DNA of 64,000 bases from Dillenia suffruticosa (GCA_033439265.1 JAVTVX010000004.1:11979701-12043700); one strand, 5' to 3'. Positions 45,446 to 57,915 are shown, counted from the first letter of the stretch. Made by a program: numbers and translations. Notes: generated from the letters alone by a model not told the origin.

Positions 45446-45894
45446 TGTTGAAAAGAAGGATAACTTAACCCATCTTCATCACCAACCAAGTGCATCTACT
45501 TAGAAGTCCAAAAATCAGCATGCATTGTCCAGCAAGCATGGCCCATTTGGGCAGCCTAAACCAACCCAAAATACATTCAAAAATAGGCCCAAGGAAGCCC
45601 AAAAGTTTGGAGAAAAGTCTAGGAAGCAAACCCAAATAGCTATGGGCAGTTTGGGTAGCATATATTTCAACAGTCAAAAAACTAGCTGTTGGAATTCCTT
45701 GGGGTTTGAGCTCCAACGGGAATATCACTTTCTACTGGCTATTTTTCCCTTTTCTCTATAAATAGAGCCTCATTGTATCTCCAAAAACTATGAGAAAAAT
45801 GCTCTCAAATCTGTCCATGTATGCTCTCATTCTTCTTCAATAAAATTCAGAAGTATTCTTCATTTCTTGTGCTCTATTTTTTGATATTTCAACA
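45446..45894 (+). repeat. B3 5' LTR
   Basis: TGTTGAAAAGAAGG to GATATTTCAACA. TATA ctataaatag is near 45756-45765. A 17-codon upstream ORF starts near 45790, and an AATAAA polyadenylation signal lies near 45839. Confidence 0.94.
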
Positions 45895-48800
45895 TGGTAT
45901 CAGAGAAAACTTCAATCCCTTCCTCTTCAAGGTTGGGTGACCTTCCACCTTCCATCAACCTTACCCAATTTCAAAATATATCCTCCATTCAATTAAGAGG
46001 AGGAAATTATTATCAATGGGCAGCCTTGATGAGAAGGGTGCTGGAACTTCACAACTTGGAGGGTCACATACTTGATCAACCACTTGAAGAGGTGGATTCT
46101 TCCTACAGAGAATGGAAGAAGAGGGACAATCATGTGTTTTTTCTTTTACTCAATTCCATGGATGAAACACACAAAGCTATGGTGACTTGTGCTCCCAATG
46201 CAAAACTAATATGGGACACAATGTTTTCTCTTTATGGCCAAGAATCTAACCTTGGCAGAATTTTTGAGCTCAAACGACAAATTTCAAACATCAAAAAGGA
46301 AGGGAAATCACTTACTCAATATTTTGGGGAATATACGGATACTTGGAATGAGCTCTCCACTCTCCGTCCGGATTCCATAGATCTCAAAGTCCTCCAAAAG
46401 AGGAAAGAAGAAGATAAAATTTTTGGTCTTCTCATGGGTCTAGATGATTCCTTCTCTCTTCTTAGACAAGAAATTCTCCGAATGAAGGAATTTCCTTCAT
46501 TTGGAGAAGTGCAAAATATGATCCAACGAACGGAAGTTAACATGCGTTTGGAAGAAAATTCCAAACTTAGACTTGAAGCTCAAGGTCACATGGCTACCGT
46601 TGAAGAGCACATGGCTGCCAAAGCACATCAAGTTCCAAAGAAAATTGATGTATGCACCCATTGCAAGAGAAGAGGACATACGAAAGAGAAGTGTTGGAAC
46701 CTTCATCCTCATTTAAAGCCCAAGACCTTCAAACCAAGGGAGCAACTTTCCGAGCAGCATAATGCACTTCACGCCAAGCTTCAAGGACCTACCATGGCTG
46801 ATTTTGCTGCTCTTCAAAGTCAACTCAATGACATCTCCAAGAAGTTTCAACAACTTGCTCCCTCCAACGGGAAAAATCAAATCACTTTATCCTTTTTCAA
46901 TTTCGAAGATTTTCTCATTGATTCGGGAACGGACCATCATATGGTAAGGGATAGAAGAAAAATCAAGCGTTTTAAAAAACTCCCGAACCATAAGATAGTC
47001 CGTGTTGCCAATGGGCAAGATTTGACTGTTGAGCAAATTGGGGAAATTGAACTTTTTGGAAAAACATCAAATGCTTTATTTGTTCCCCAACTCACTTCAA
47101 ATCTTTTGTCCATTAGCAAAGTCACTAAGGATCAAGGGTGTAGAGTTGTTTTTGACCCGAACACTGTTACTTTTCAGGACCTCAAGTCGAATCAATTGAT
47201 TGGCAAGGGTTCTAGAAGAGGGGATCTATATTTTTTGGATCAAAAGCATCATGCACTCGTAGCTCATGTCAAAGAAGATGCATCTCTTTGGCATAAACGT
47301 TTTGGGCATCCTAGTGACCAAACTTTAAATCATCTATTGCCAAGTATTAATATTGAAGATAGACATTGTAAAGCTTGTATTCTGGGAAAAGAAACCCGAT
47401 CAATGTATCCCAATTCAAAAACAATTTATAAAGATGCTTTTGATTTAGTTCATTCGGATTTGTGGACTTCACCTATCAAATCTCATTTAGGCTACAAGTA
47501 TTTCATTACTTTTGTAGACAAAAAAACTAGGTACACTTGGTTCTACCTTTTGAATACCAAAGATCAAGCTTTTGAAGCCTTTAAAAGCTATGAGAGATAT
47601 GTGACCAAACTTTACAATGCTAACATTAAAATTCTAAGTACGGACCATGGTGGAGAATTCACTAGTTTGACATTTGAAAACTACCTTAGAGAGAATGGCA
47701 TTGTACATCAAATGTCTTGTGTGTACACACCTCAACAAAATGGGGTGGCCGAAAGGAAAAATAGGCACATATTAGAAATAACTAGAGCTATGATGTTTCA
47801 TGCAAATGTGCCTAAGAAATTTTGGTGTGATGGAATAAAAACCGCTGTCCACCTAATAAACCTTATCCCATCTCAAGTCCTGGATGGCAAGTCACCCTTA
47901 GAAGCCCTACTAGATAGAAAACCTAAGATATCTCATCTTAGAACATTCGGTTGTGTATGTTACATTCATATTCCAGCACAAATGAGGGATAAGTTAGATC
48001 ATAAGAGTAGAAAGTGCATATTTTTGGGGTATGCTTCCTTTGAAAAGGGGTATAGATGTTATGACCCTAAAACTAACCAAACATACACATCTAAGGATGT
48101 GATATTTGTGGAGAATGAGTCCTTTTTTGTAGATAATGAAGAACATCAATCATCAGAAGAAGAGAGCACTCCAAGCACGTGGAATTTCTTACTTCTCCCG
48201 AATCAATCATCTCCACCAATTGTAGAAGGAATCTCCCAAGAGACTAATGAGCAATCTCAAAATAATGAAGAAGAAGGATCAAACTCCATAGAAGAGGAGG
48301 CAGCCCACACTTCAGGGGGAGATCAAGAAACCGAAGAGGAAGAATCCGAGCATGTAGAGGGAGATTTGGATGCACCACCTCCTCACCTTAGGCGATCCAC
48401 GAGGCTTAGGGTTCCCCGTTCGGAATGGATTAACCGTAGAGTTTACTATAACTCCAAGGTAACATCACATCCGATTTCTAATTATTATACCATCTCACAT
48501 GTTTCTTTGAGCCACCAAAATTTTTTGAGTGGCATAGATAAAGAACAGGAGCCTAGGACATATGATGAAGCATCCAAGGACCCAAGGTGGAGAAAGGCAA
48601 TGAAGGAAGAGCTAGATGCATTGACCAAGAACGGTACATGGGAATCACCTCTCTTCCAAAGAGCAAGCGAGCCGTCGGATGCAAATGGGTATACAAAATC
48701 AAATATAAAAGTGATGGATCAATTGAAAGGTTTAAGGCAAGACTTGTGGCTAAAGGATTCACTCAAGCATATGGGATAGATTACAAAGAGACATACGCAC

Positions 48801-50143
48801 CCGTTGCCAAAATGAATACAATTAGGGTCTTGATGTCTCTTGCGGTGAACCATGGATGGAGCATGTTTCAAATGGATGTAGCAAACGCGTTCCTTCAAGG
48901 AGATCTCGAAGAAGAAGTGTACATGCAACTTCCTCAAGGGTTCCAACAACAAGGAGGAAACGTGTGCAAACTACGCAAGGCTATCTACGGGCTGAAGCAA
49001 TCCCCAAGGGCATGGTATGCAAAATTAAGCCATGCTTTCCTTAGTAGTGGATTTGTTAAATGCCATAGCGACTCTTCTGTTTTCATTAGAAAAAACAATG
49101 ATAAAATAGTGATAGCCTTAGTTTACGTAGATGATATCATCATTACTGGAAATGACATGCATTTAATAGATATAGTTAGAAATTTCTTGAGTTCTAGGTT
49201 TGAAATTAAAGATTTAGGGAGACTAAAGTATTTCCTAGGAATTGAGTTAGCCTATTGTAATAATGGGTTAATTCTATCCCAAAGGAAATATGCACTTGAT
49301 CTTTTGCAGGAAACAGGAAAGCTAGGAGGAAAGCCAGCTTGTAGCCCTATTGTCACCACTGGACCTCTAGTAGATGATGAGGAGCCACTTGAGGACATAG
49401 AGAGATATCAAAGACTTGTAGGACGACTGATCTACCTCACCATCACTAGGCCAGACATAGCCTTTGCCGTGAGCCAAATTAGTCAACATATGCATTCTCC
49501 AAAGATGGGTCATTGGAGAGCAGTTGAGCGTATCCTTCACTACATCAAGAAATCACCAGGACTAGGTATTTGGATGAAGAACAATGGAAGCTCCCAAATT
49601 GAAGGCTTTTGCGATGCAGATTGGGCGAGCGATTCAAAGGATAGAAGATCTACCACCGGGTACTGCATGTTCGTAGGAGGCAACTTGGTAGCATGGAAGA
49701 GCAAAAAACAACATGTGGTGTCAAGATCGAGTGCAGAGGCTGAGTATAGAGCAATGGCGTCAGCAGCCAGTGAGATTGTATGGTTGAAGGCTCTAGTAGA
49801 GGAATTAGGGTTCAATGTTTCTACACCAATCAACTTGCATTGTGACAATCAATCGGCGATTCATATTGCATCCAATCCGGTCTTCCATGAAAGGACTAAA
49901 CACATAGAAGTTGATTGTCACTTCATTCGACAAAAGGTGGAAGAAAAGCTTATAGCCACTCCCTACATCAAAGGAAAAGAGCAACTAGCTGATATCTTCA
50001 CAAAAGGGGGAACTGCAATGCATCTTCAAGAAATCATGAACAAGTTGGGCACTATCGATATCTACGCACCCAACTTGAGGGGGAGTGTTGAAAAGAAGGA
50101 TAACTTAACCCATCTTCATCAACAACCAAGTGCATCTACTTAG
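45894..50143 (+). pseudogene. B3 gag-pol polyprotein, single 1-bp deletion
   Basis: Opens at the LTR/PBS ATG. Gag has the knuckle CTHCKRRGHTKEKC from about residue 253. Protease LIDSG lies near residue 342. The integrase zinc motif, HSDLWTSP near 520, STDHGGEF and AERKN are present. The frame is open to 48779. One G is missing at about 48643 compared with B1, at the start of RT (NGTWE block). The other frame then continues through YVDD (about 49122-49135), RNase H CDADWASD and [16 protein letters not shown] at the PPT, and 19 codons of 3' LTR, to the stop at 50143. Only that one base separates it from a full-length reading frame. Confidence 0.94.
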
Positions 50144-50534
50144 AAGTCCAAAAATCAGCATGCATTGTCCAGCAAGCATGGCCCATTTGGGCTGCCTAAA
50201 CCAACCCAAAATACATTCAAAAATAGGCCCAAGGAAGCCCAAAAGTTTGGAGAAAAGTCTAGGAAGCAAACCCAAATAGCTAGGGGCAGTTTGGGCAGCA
50301 TATATTTCAACAGTAAAAAAACTAGCTGTTGGAATTCCTTGGGGTTTGAGCTCCAACGGGAATATCACTTTCTACTGGCTATTTTTCCATTTTCTCTATA
50401 AATAGAGCCTCATTGTATCTCCAAAAACCATGAGAAAAATGCTCTCAAATCTGTCCATGTATGCTCTCATTCTTCTTCAATAAAATTCAGAAGTATTCTT
50501 CATTTCTTGTGCTCTATTTTTTGATATTTCAACA
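50086..50534 (+). repeat. B3 3' LTR
   Basis: 449 bp. It shares the variant gggctgcc with the stubs at 57467 and 58215, whereas the B3 5' LTR has gggcagcc. This supports a mixed origin of B3. Confidence 0.93.
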
Positions 50535-52860
50535 ATACCGATGTGTGGACTTCACCAATAGAATCTCATAATGGCTTCAAATACTTTGTTATCTTCATTG
50601 ATCACAAAACTAGATACACATGGGTATACTTATTAGTAACTAAATCTGAAGTATTTGAAGCACTTAAGAGCTATTATAGATATGTGACCAAGCAATTCAA
50701 TGCAAACATCAAAATCCTTAGATCGGATCATGGGGGAGAATATACTAGCCATGCACTTGAAAATTTTCTAGAAGAAAAAGCAATTATTCATCAAAAGTCT
50801 TGTGTGTACACTCCTCAACAAAATGAAGTTGCCGAAAGGAAAAATAGACTTTATTAGAAACGGCTAGGGCTATGATGTTTCACTCCAATGTACCTAAAAA
50901 GTTTTGGAGTGAAGCCATTAAAACCGCTGCCCACCTTATAAACCTTATGCCCTCTCAAGTGCTAGAAGGAAAATCCCCTTTAGAACTACTCCTAGGAAGA
51001 AAACCTAGTATCTCACACTTAAGAGTTTTTTGGGTGCATTTGTTATGTGCATGTACCAGAAAACTTTAGAAATAAACTAGATGAAAGAGGGAGAAAATGT
51101 GTATTTTTAGGATACTCTACCTTTGAAAAAGGATATAAATATTATGATCCCCTAACCAAAAAGCTATACACATCCAAGGATGTGATATTTGTAGAAAGAG
51201 AACCTTATTTTGCAGGAAAAGAGGATCAAGAGCAATCAAAGGAAAGAGGAGCTCAAGACCATTGGAATATAGTCCTTCCCTCAATCAAAGAACCTTCTCA
51301 TCAAAACGAAGAAGAAGAACAACCAATCCAAGCCGAAAATGATCCAACTCAAGAAGAATCAACCTCATCTCATTCTGATCATGAATCCATCCAAGAGGAA
51401 GGGGGAGACAACTTAGATCAAGGGCAAGTTATAGAGGAAGAAGAACAAAGCATTGAGCAGCCGCCTCCTCCTCCTCTTCGAAGATCAACAAGGCTTAGGC
51501 TCCCTCCTTCGGAATGGATCAACAAAAGAGTTTTCTATAACTCAAAGGTAACATCTCACCCCATTTCCCAATATTATTCGATTGCTAACATGTCTTGTAG
51601 CCATAAAAAATTCATCAAGAACTTAGACCTTCATCAAGAGCCTAGAAATTTTGAAGAAGCAAAACAACTTCCTCAATGGATCCAAGCAATGAAAGATGAG
51701 CTAGAAGCCTTAGAAAGAAACGGAACTTGGGAGTTATCATCTCTTCCTAAAGGAAAAAGGGCGGTAGGATGTAAATGGGTCTATAAAATCAAGCACAAGA
51801 GTGATGGAAGTATTGATAGATACAAAGCAAGATTAGTTGCAAAGGGTTTCACTCAAACTTATGGAGTAGACTATAAGGAAACTTATGCTCCGGTGGCCAA
51901 GATGAACACAATTCGAGTCTTGATGTCCCTTGCAATCAATCACTCTTGGCCAATGTTTCAAATGGCCGTAGCCAATGCATTCCTTCAAGGTGATCTAGAA
52001 GAGGAAGTGTACATGGAGATTCCACCGGGCTTCTCTCACCAACTCAACGAGGTTTGCAAACTTAGGAAAGCAATCTACGGTCTCAAACAATCTCCAAGAG
52101 TTTGGTATGCCAAACTTAGCTCAACTCTTTTTGATCATGATTTCAAAAAATGCAATAGTGACACTTCTCTCTTCATTAAGAAACTAGATGGAAAAATCAT
52201 TATAGTGTTAGTTTATGTAGATGATATAACCATAACCGGTAATGATTTAGATTTAATCAACCAAGTAAGAAGTTTCTTACAAACAAAATTTGATATTAAA
52301 GACTTAGGAAAACTAAAGTACTTCTTAGGGATAAAACTCGCCTATTGTCCAAATGGGCTTGTTCTATCACAAAGGAAGTATGTGCTTGATCTCTTGCAGG
52401 AAACCAGGAAGTTAGGTGCCAAGCCGGCTTGTAGTCCCATTAGCTCCTCTCATGGCCTCAAGGATGATGATGAAAATTATGAGGATGAACCAAGATATCA
52501 AAGGCTCGTAGGGAAATTGATCTACCTCACTATAACAAGACCGGACATCTCCTTTGCCGTGAGTCAAGTTAGCCAACATATGCACAAGCCCAAAAGAAAA
52601 CATTGGAGAGCCACCGAAAGAATCCTCTATTATCTAAAAGGCACACCGGGCATGGGAGTTTGGATGAAGAAGAACAACAACTCACAAATCGTAGGATATT
52701 GTGATGCGGATTGGGCCGGAGATTCAGAAGATAAACGATCAACCATAGGATATTGCATGTTTGTTGGAGGAAATCTAGTATCTTGGAAAAGCAAAAAACA
52801 ACATGTGGTCTCAAGATCAAGTGCCGAAACGGAATATAGAGCCATGGTAGCCGCATCAAG
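50535..52860 (+). pseudogene. Integrase-RT-RNase H of a family d element (D3)
   Basis: Begins at atacc, next to the B3 LTR, and enters integrase at HTDVWTSP. It has catalytic D, RSDHGGEY and AERKN. Two frameshifts (about 50845 and 51030) fall in and after integrase. From 51047 the frame is open through the acidic linker, RT with YVDD (in YVDDITITG) and RNase H with CDADWAGD. C4 interrupts it after SSAETEYRAM at 52860. Its missing 5' half matches D4, which stops at the same atacc, but D4 lies downstream in the window. Confidence 0.9.
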
Positions 52861-53314
52861 TGTTAAAGATAAGGGAGAAGATGAAGATAAGTCTCAAGGT
52901 ATTCAACTTGAAAATATGATAATGTCATAAACATTGGGCCTTTTATTTTTTAATGTTCAGAATTTGACAACATATTTATGACCCAAAATACATTCAAAAT
53001 CAAGCCCAATGAAGCCCAAAAGTATGGAGAAAAGTCTAAGAGGTAAACCCAAATAGCTAGGGGTAGTTTTGGCAATGTATATTCCAACAGTCCAAAAACT
53101 AGCTGTTGGAATTCCTTGGGGTTTGAGCCCCAACGGGAATATTGACTTTGTTCTCTCTACTGGCTATTTTTCTCCCTTTGCCTATAAATAGAGCTATTGC
53201 TCTCCTTGTAAAATTAAGAGGAAGATAATCTCTCTTCCTTTGTATCATTCTACTACATCAATAAAAACCAGAAATTTATTAGATTTCTCTCTCTTCTTAG
53301 TCAAAAATCCAACA
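52861..53314 (+). repeat. C4 5' LTR (family c)
   Basis: 454 bp, TGTTAAAGATAAGG to AAATCCAACA, followed by PBS and gag ATG. The left flank tcaag (52856-52860) would be one TSD. The partner is lost with the 3' end. Confidence 0.9.
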
Positions 53315-54042
53315 TGGTATCAGAGCAAATATCGACTCCGGGGTTGGGAAATTCTTTTCCTCAAATCTCTTCCTTTCAAATCCAACTTTTCTCCCAAATT
53401 ATTCTAAGCTCAACCAATTACTTCCAATGGGCTAGTCATATCAGAAGATCTCTCAATGGAGCAAAACTTCTGTCTTTCATTACAAAAGATCCTATGGATC
53501 GGCTAGACCCACTATTTGATGAATGGAAGGAGCTGGATGATCAAGTTTTCCTATTGCTAACAAGCTCCATGGATCAAGCACACAAAAATATGGTAATGTG
53601 CTGTCCGAGTTCCAAATCCTTATGGGAGCAAATATATGGGTTATATGGTCAGGAATCAAACTTGAGCAGAATATTTGAAATACAAAAAAGGATTGCGACC
53701 ATCCAAATAGAGGAGAAATCAATTACACAATTGTTCGGAGAACACGAGGACTTGTGGAATGAGCTCAACACATTGAGACCTCTCACAAGTGATATAAAAG
53801 TGCTGCAAAAAAGACAAGATGAAGACAAGGTGTTTTCATTGCTCTCATCACTCAATGAGTCATTTGCACAACTTCGATAGGAAATTCTTTGAATGAAAGA
53901 ATTTCCATCATACCAAGAAACTCGATTTATGATTCAAAGAGCTGCAGCTTCTCAAAGGCTTGAGGAAAGCAATCGGTCCAAAATTGAAGTTCATGGGTTC
54001 TCCACAAAGCAGAATGAGCAAGCTACAAATAAGGCTCATCAG
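53314..54042 (+). pseudogene. C4 gag fragment
   Basis: Family c gag from the LTR/PBS ATG, open for 188 codons, then TAG (53878-53880) and a nearby TGA, both single-base changes of C1 codons (CAG and CGA). It continues readable to the NKAHQ region just before the zinc knuckle. There B4 interrupts it at 54043 (flank atcag). Confidence 0.9.
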
Positions 54043-55140
54043 TGTTGAAATATCAAAAAATAGAGCACAAGAAATGAAGAATACTTCTGAATTTTATTGA
54101 AGAAGAATGAGAGCATACATGAACAGATTTGAGAGCATTTTTCTCATAGTTTTTGGAGATACAATGAGGCTCTATTTATAGAGAAAAGGGAAAAATAGCC
54201 AGTAGAAAGTGATATTCCCGTTGGAGCTCAAACCCCAAGGAATTCCAACAGCTAGTTTTTTGACTGTTGAAATATATGCTGCCCAAACTGCCCCTAGCTA
54301 TTTGGGTTTGCTTCCTAGACTTTTCTCCAAACTTTTGGGCTTCCTTGGGCCTATTTTTGAATGTATTTTGGGTTGGTTTAGGCTGCCCAAATGGGCCATG
54401 CTTGCTGGACAATGCATGCTGATTTTTGGACTTCTAAGTAGATGCACTTGGTTGGTGATGAAGATGGGTTAAGTTATTCTTCTTTTCAACACTCCCCCTC
54501 AAGTTGGGTGCGTAGATATCGATAGTGCCCAACTTGTTCATGATTTCTTGAAGATGCATTGCAGTTCCCCCTTTTGTGAAGATATCAGCTAGTTGCTCTT
54601 TTCCTTTGATGTAGGGAGTGGCTATAAGCTTTTCTTCCACCTTTTGTCGAATGAAGTGACAATCAACTTCTATGTGTTTAGTCCTTTCATGGAAGACCGG
54701 ATTGGATGCAATATGAATTGCCGATTGATTGTCACAATGCAAGTTGATTGGTGTAGAAACATTGAACCCTAATTCCTCTACTAGAGCCTTCAACCATACA
54801 ATCTCACTGGCTGCTGACGCCATTGCTCTATACTCAGCCTCTGCACTCGATCTTGACACCACATGTTGTTTTTTGCTCTTCCATGCTACCAAGTTGCCTC
54901 CTACGAACATGCAGTACCCGGTGGTAGATCTTCTATCCTTTGAATCGCTCGCCCAATCTGCATCGCAAAAGCCTTCAATTTGGGAGCTTCCATTGTTCTT
55001 CATCCAAATACCTAGTCCTGGTGATTTCTTGATGTAGTGAAGGATGCGCTCAACTGCTCTCCAATGACCCATCTTTGGAGAATGCATATGTTGACTAATT
55101 TGGCTCACGGCAAAGGCTATGTCTGGCCTAGTGATGGTGA
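54043..55140 (-). mobile_element. Copia family b element B4, 3' end only
   Basis: A 3' LTR at 54043-54491 (449 bp) and the RNase H end of pol on the minus strand (stop at 54434). It is cut at about 55140, where the match to B1/B3 ends in the TITRPD block and unrelated AT-rich DNA begins. Confidence 0.88.
54434..55140 (-). pseudogene. B4 RNase H fragment
   Basis: An open minus-strand frame from the end of RT (ITRPDIAFAVSQ) through RNase H ([36 protein letters not shown]), NLRGSV and an LTR-encoded tail. No stop lies within it, but everything upstream is missing. The extra N-terminal residues of this open frame, beyond 55140, come from non-element DNA. Confidence 0.88.
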
Positions 55141-55490
55141 TCATATATAAGTAGAACATGTGTACAATATAAATACAATAATTTGTACTTAAGACTTGAT
55201 ATTCCATAAAAATCAATGAAAGTTTCTCTTCAAACACCACTCTCCATAAAAAAAAGGAAAAAAGAAAAAAAAAGGCATCATTCTTTAGCAGCCATTCCCG
55301 TATGGCAAAATCCCGGCTTTGCCAATAATCACTTTTATAAAGTTTTGGGAATAATCACTTTTATAAATTTTATGGCAAGATTCTTGCTATGCATAGAGGA
55401 ATGTGCACAAACATGAGAGAGAGAGAGAGAGAGAGACAAAGAGAGGAGCAAGAGCGTTACGACTTCTATATGATTTTGGATGAAATCATT
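55141..55490. other. Non-element AT-rich spacer
   Basis: About 350 bp of low-complexity DNA without a gene: an A/G-rich run at 55248-55273, a direct repeat of aataatcacttttataaa near 55328 and 55352, and a (GA)11 microsatellite. It may be genuine pre-insertion DNA beside D4. Confidence 0.5.
55415..55436. repeat. (GA)11 microsatellite
   Basis: Eleven uninterrupted GA dinucleotides. Confidence 0.95.
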
Positions 55491-55942
55491 TGTTCAAATA
55501 AAGGACAATTAGGGTTTATGTCCTAAGGGAATGAAGTCTAAATGTATAGTTTTAATTTGTGTAGATTTTTCATTCTCATTGTAATCCCTTTAAGGTTTCT
55601 AAGTTGGGCCCTAAATGGGCCTTGCCCGGATTGTTCGGGCTGGGCCCTTCGGGCCCAGCCCGGGCCAGCAAATGGGGGACCATCAGGTCCCCCAACGGCT
55701 AGTAAAACTAGCCGTTGGGGACAGCCCCAACGGCCATAATTGGAGAGGGCACAATGCCCTCTCCTCTCTCTCTTTTTCTAATCTCCTTGCCCCTCTTCTT
55801 GTTCTCTATAAATAGGGCTTATATGTTTCTTTGGAAGGTATGAAAAACATGCCTTCATTGCATGTAAACTCTCTTTGAATTCTCAATTAAATTCTTGAAG
55901 TTTCTTTATTCATTCTTAGCTTGCTATATTTAAATTTCAACA
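55491..55942 (+). repeat. D4 5' LTR (family d, second subfamily)
   Basis: 452 bp, beginning TGTTCAAATAAAGG and ending AAATTTCAACA before PBS TGGTATCAGAGC. TATA ctataaatag is at 55805-55814. Its U3 differs from that of D1 but matches the D5 LTR. Confidence 0.9.
55636..55736 (+). promoter_or_regulatory. Hairpin cluster with three MSA-type sites in D4 U3
   Basis: Perfect stems: 12 bp CGGGCTGGGCCC (55636-55647 with 55651-55662), 8 bp GGGGGACC (55674-55681 with 55686-55693) and 14 bp CCCCAACGGCTAGT (55690-55703 with 55707-55720). YCYAACGGYYA matches are at 55691-55701, 55709-55719 (reverse) and 55726-55736. The cluster ends about 70 bp upstream of TATA. This is the same design as in family a, though the LTRs are otherwise different. 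Confidence 0.65.
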
Positions 55943-57466
55943 TGGTATCAGAGCCATCTTCGATACCTTCATCTTCCGGTGTTGGTAATCCTCCACCACA
56001 AATTAGTACTTCCATGTTTACTTCCATTCTCTTAGATTCATCAAATTACAATGCTTGGCAAGACACCATCAAGAGATCCTTGAACTTTTTCAATCTTGAA
56101 AATCACATATTGGAGGATCCCTTAGATGATGCCAACCCTACATTCAAATCATGGAAGAAGCTAGATGATCAAGTGGTGGTGCTACTTCAAATGTCTCTTG
56201 ACAAAACCCACAAAGCAATGGCTACTTGTATTCCAAATGCAAGGGCTTTGTGGGATCAAATGCATGCTCTATATGGGCAAGAGACCAACACCGGACGAAT
56301 CTTTGAGCTCAAAAGAAAAATCTTCAAGATTCAAAAAGGAGGTAAAACTCTTCCCGAATACTTTGGGGGAATATAGGGATCTTTGGAATGAGCTTAATAT
56401 TCTTAGGCCTCCAACTTCTAATCTCAAGACCATTCTTCAAAGAAATGATGAAGACATGACCTTTGGTCTTCTTATAGGTCTTGGAGATGAATATGCTCCA
56501 ATTCATCAAGAAATCCTTAGAATGAAGATTTTCCCTTCATTCCAAGAAGTTCAATTTATGATTCAAAGGGCCGAGACTAGCATGAGGCTAGAGGAGTCTA
56601 CCAAGCTCAAATCCGAAGCCCAAGCCTTCAAGGCTGTTCAAGATGATCACATGGTCAACAAAGCTCAAAATTTCTTTAAAAAGGATGTTTGCACAAATTG
56701 CAAGAAGCCCGGCCACAAAAGGGAAAGGTGCTGGTTTCTCCACCCTAATTTGCGCCCAAAGAACAACAAGAAGGAGGTGGAACAACCAGCTCATGCTCAA
56801 CAAGTCTCCCAAGTGGCTGCACTCGAATCCAAGATGGAGGAGATGCAAAAAGAGATGAAAAAGCTCCTTAGCCAAGTTGCCCTTCACTCCGGTAACAACT
56901 TGAACTCATCTCATTTAAATAAATGGTTGATTGATTCGGGCTGTGACAATCACATGGTAAAAGATAAAGACAAAGTTAGGAAATTCATTCCTCTATCTAG
57001 TTATAAGATTGTCAAGGTTGCTAATGGTCAAAAACTAAAAGTTGATCATCTAGGTGAAGTTGAACTCCTAGGAAAGAAAACTAAAGCGTTATATGTACCA
57101 AAATTCAACTCTAACCTCATGTCTATTAGCAAAATTACCAAAGACCATAATTGCAAAGCCACTTTTGATCCTAACCAAGTTATCTTTCAGGATCTCAAAA
57201 CGAATCACTTGATTGGCAAGGGGTCTAGGAGGAACAACTTATATTTTTTGGAGCAAGAAAATCAAGCTTTTGGAGTTCAAAGTCAAGCGTTTTCTATATG
57301 GCATGCCCGTCTAGGTCACCCGGGAGATTTAGCTTTGAAACGCCTATTTCCAAGTCAAAAAGTAGAAAATAGGCATTGCAAAGCTTGTATTCTTGGAAAA
57401 CAAACCAAAGTGTACTATCCAATCTCAAATACAATATATGAAAATGCCTTTGAACTCATTCATACC
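55942..57466 (+). pseudogene. D4 gag-protease and start of integrase
   Basis: Starts at the LTR/PBS ATG (55942). An extra G near 56370 shifts the frame inside gag, and reading then continues to 57466. The zinc knuckle CTNCKKPGHKRERC, LIDSG protease and the integrase HHCC motif are present. The gene stops at ELIHT exactly at atacc (57462-57466), where a family b LTR begins. The continuation of the same codons is found at 50535 (D3). Confidence 0.9.
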
Positions 57467-57915
57467 TGTTGAAAAGAAGGATAACTTAACCCATCTTCAT
57501 CACCAACCAAGTGCATCTACTTAGAAGTCCAAAAATCAGCATGCATTGTCCAGCAAGCATGGCCCATTTGGGCTGCCTAAACCAACCCAAAATACATTCA
57601 AAAATAGGCCCAAGGAAGCCCAAAAGTTTGGAGAAAAGTCTAGGAAGCAAACCCAAATAGCTAGGGGCAGTTTGGGCAGCATATATTTCAACAGTCAAAA
57701 AACTAGCTGTTCGAATTCCTTGGGGTTTGAGCTCCAACGGGAATATCACTTTCTACTGGCTATTTTTCCCTTTTCTCTATAAATAGAGCCTCATTATATC
57801 TCCAAAAACCATGAGAAAAATGCTCTCAAATCTGTCCATGTATGCTCTCATTCTTCTTCAATAAAATTCAGAAGTATTCTTCATTTCTTGTGCTCTATTT
57901 TTTGATATTTCAACA
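57467..57915 (+). repeat. Family b LTR stub, plus orientation (B5)
   Basis: 449 bp, TGTTGAAAAGAAGG to TTTCAACA, followed by PBS and 39 bp of gag. It forms the left half of the inner palindrome. Confidence 0.93.

Larger units (their letters stand above)
45446..50534 (+). mobile_element. Copia family b element B3, nearly intact
   Basis: 5089 bp, with both LTRs 449 bp (45446-45894 and 50086-50534) and about 7 differences by eye (1.6%). Flanking pentamers do not match: aaata (45441-45445) on the left, atacc (50535-50539) on the right. The left flank is family d integrase at AERKN. The right flank is family d integrase at HTDVWTSP, about 300 bp upstream of that point. The ends therefore come from different insertion sites. 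Confidence 0.92.

Noticed and set aside
45525..45761. A repeated ~78-residue ORF in family b LTRs (45525, 50165, 54176, 57546, 58348)
   Set aside because: It is a sequence shadow of the family b LTR. It overlaps the TATA region and varies freely between copies.
55921..55941. Longer N-terminus for D4 gag beginning at 55921
   Set aside because: That codon is TTG inside the LTR. The ATG at 55942, at the LTR/PBS junction, matches all sibling copies.
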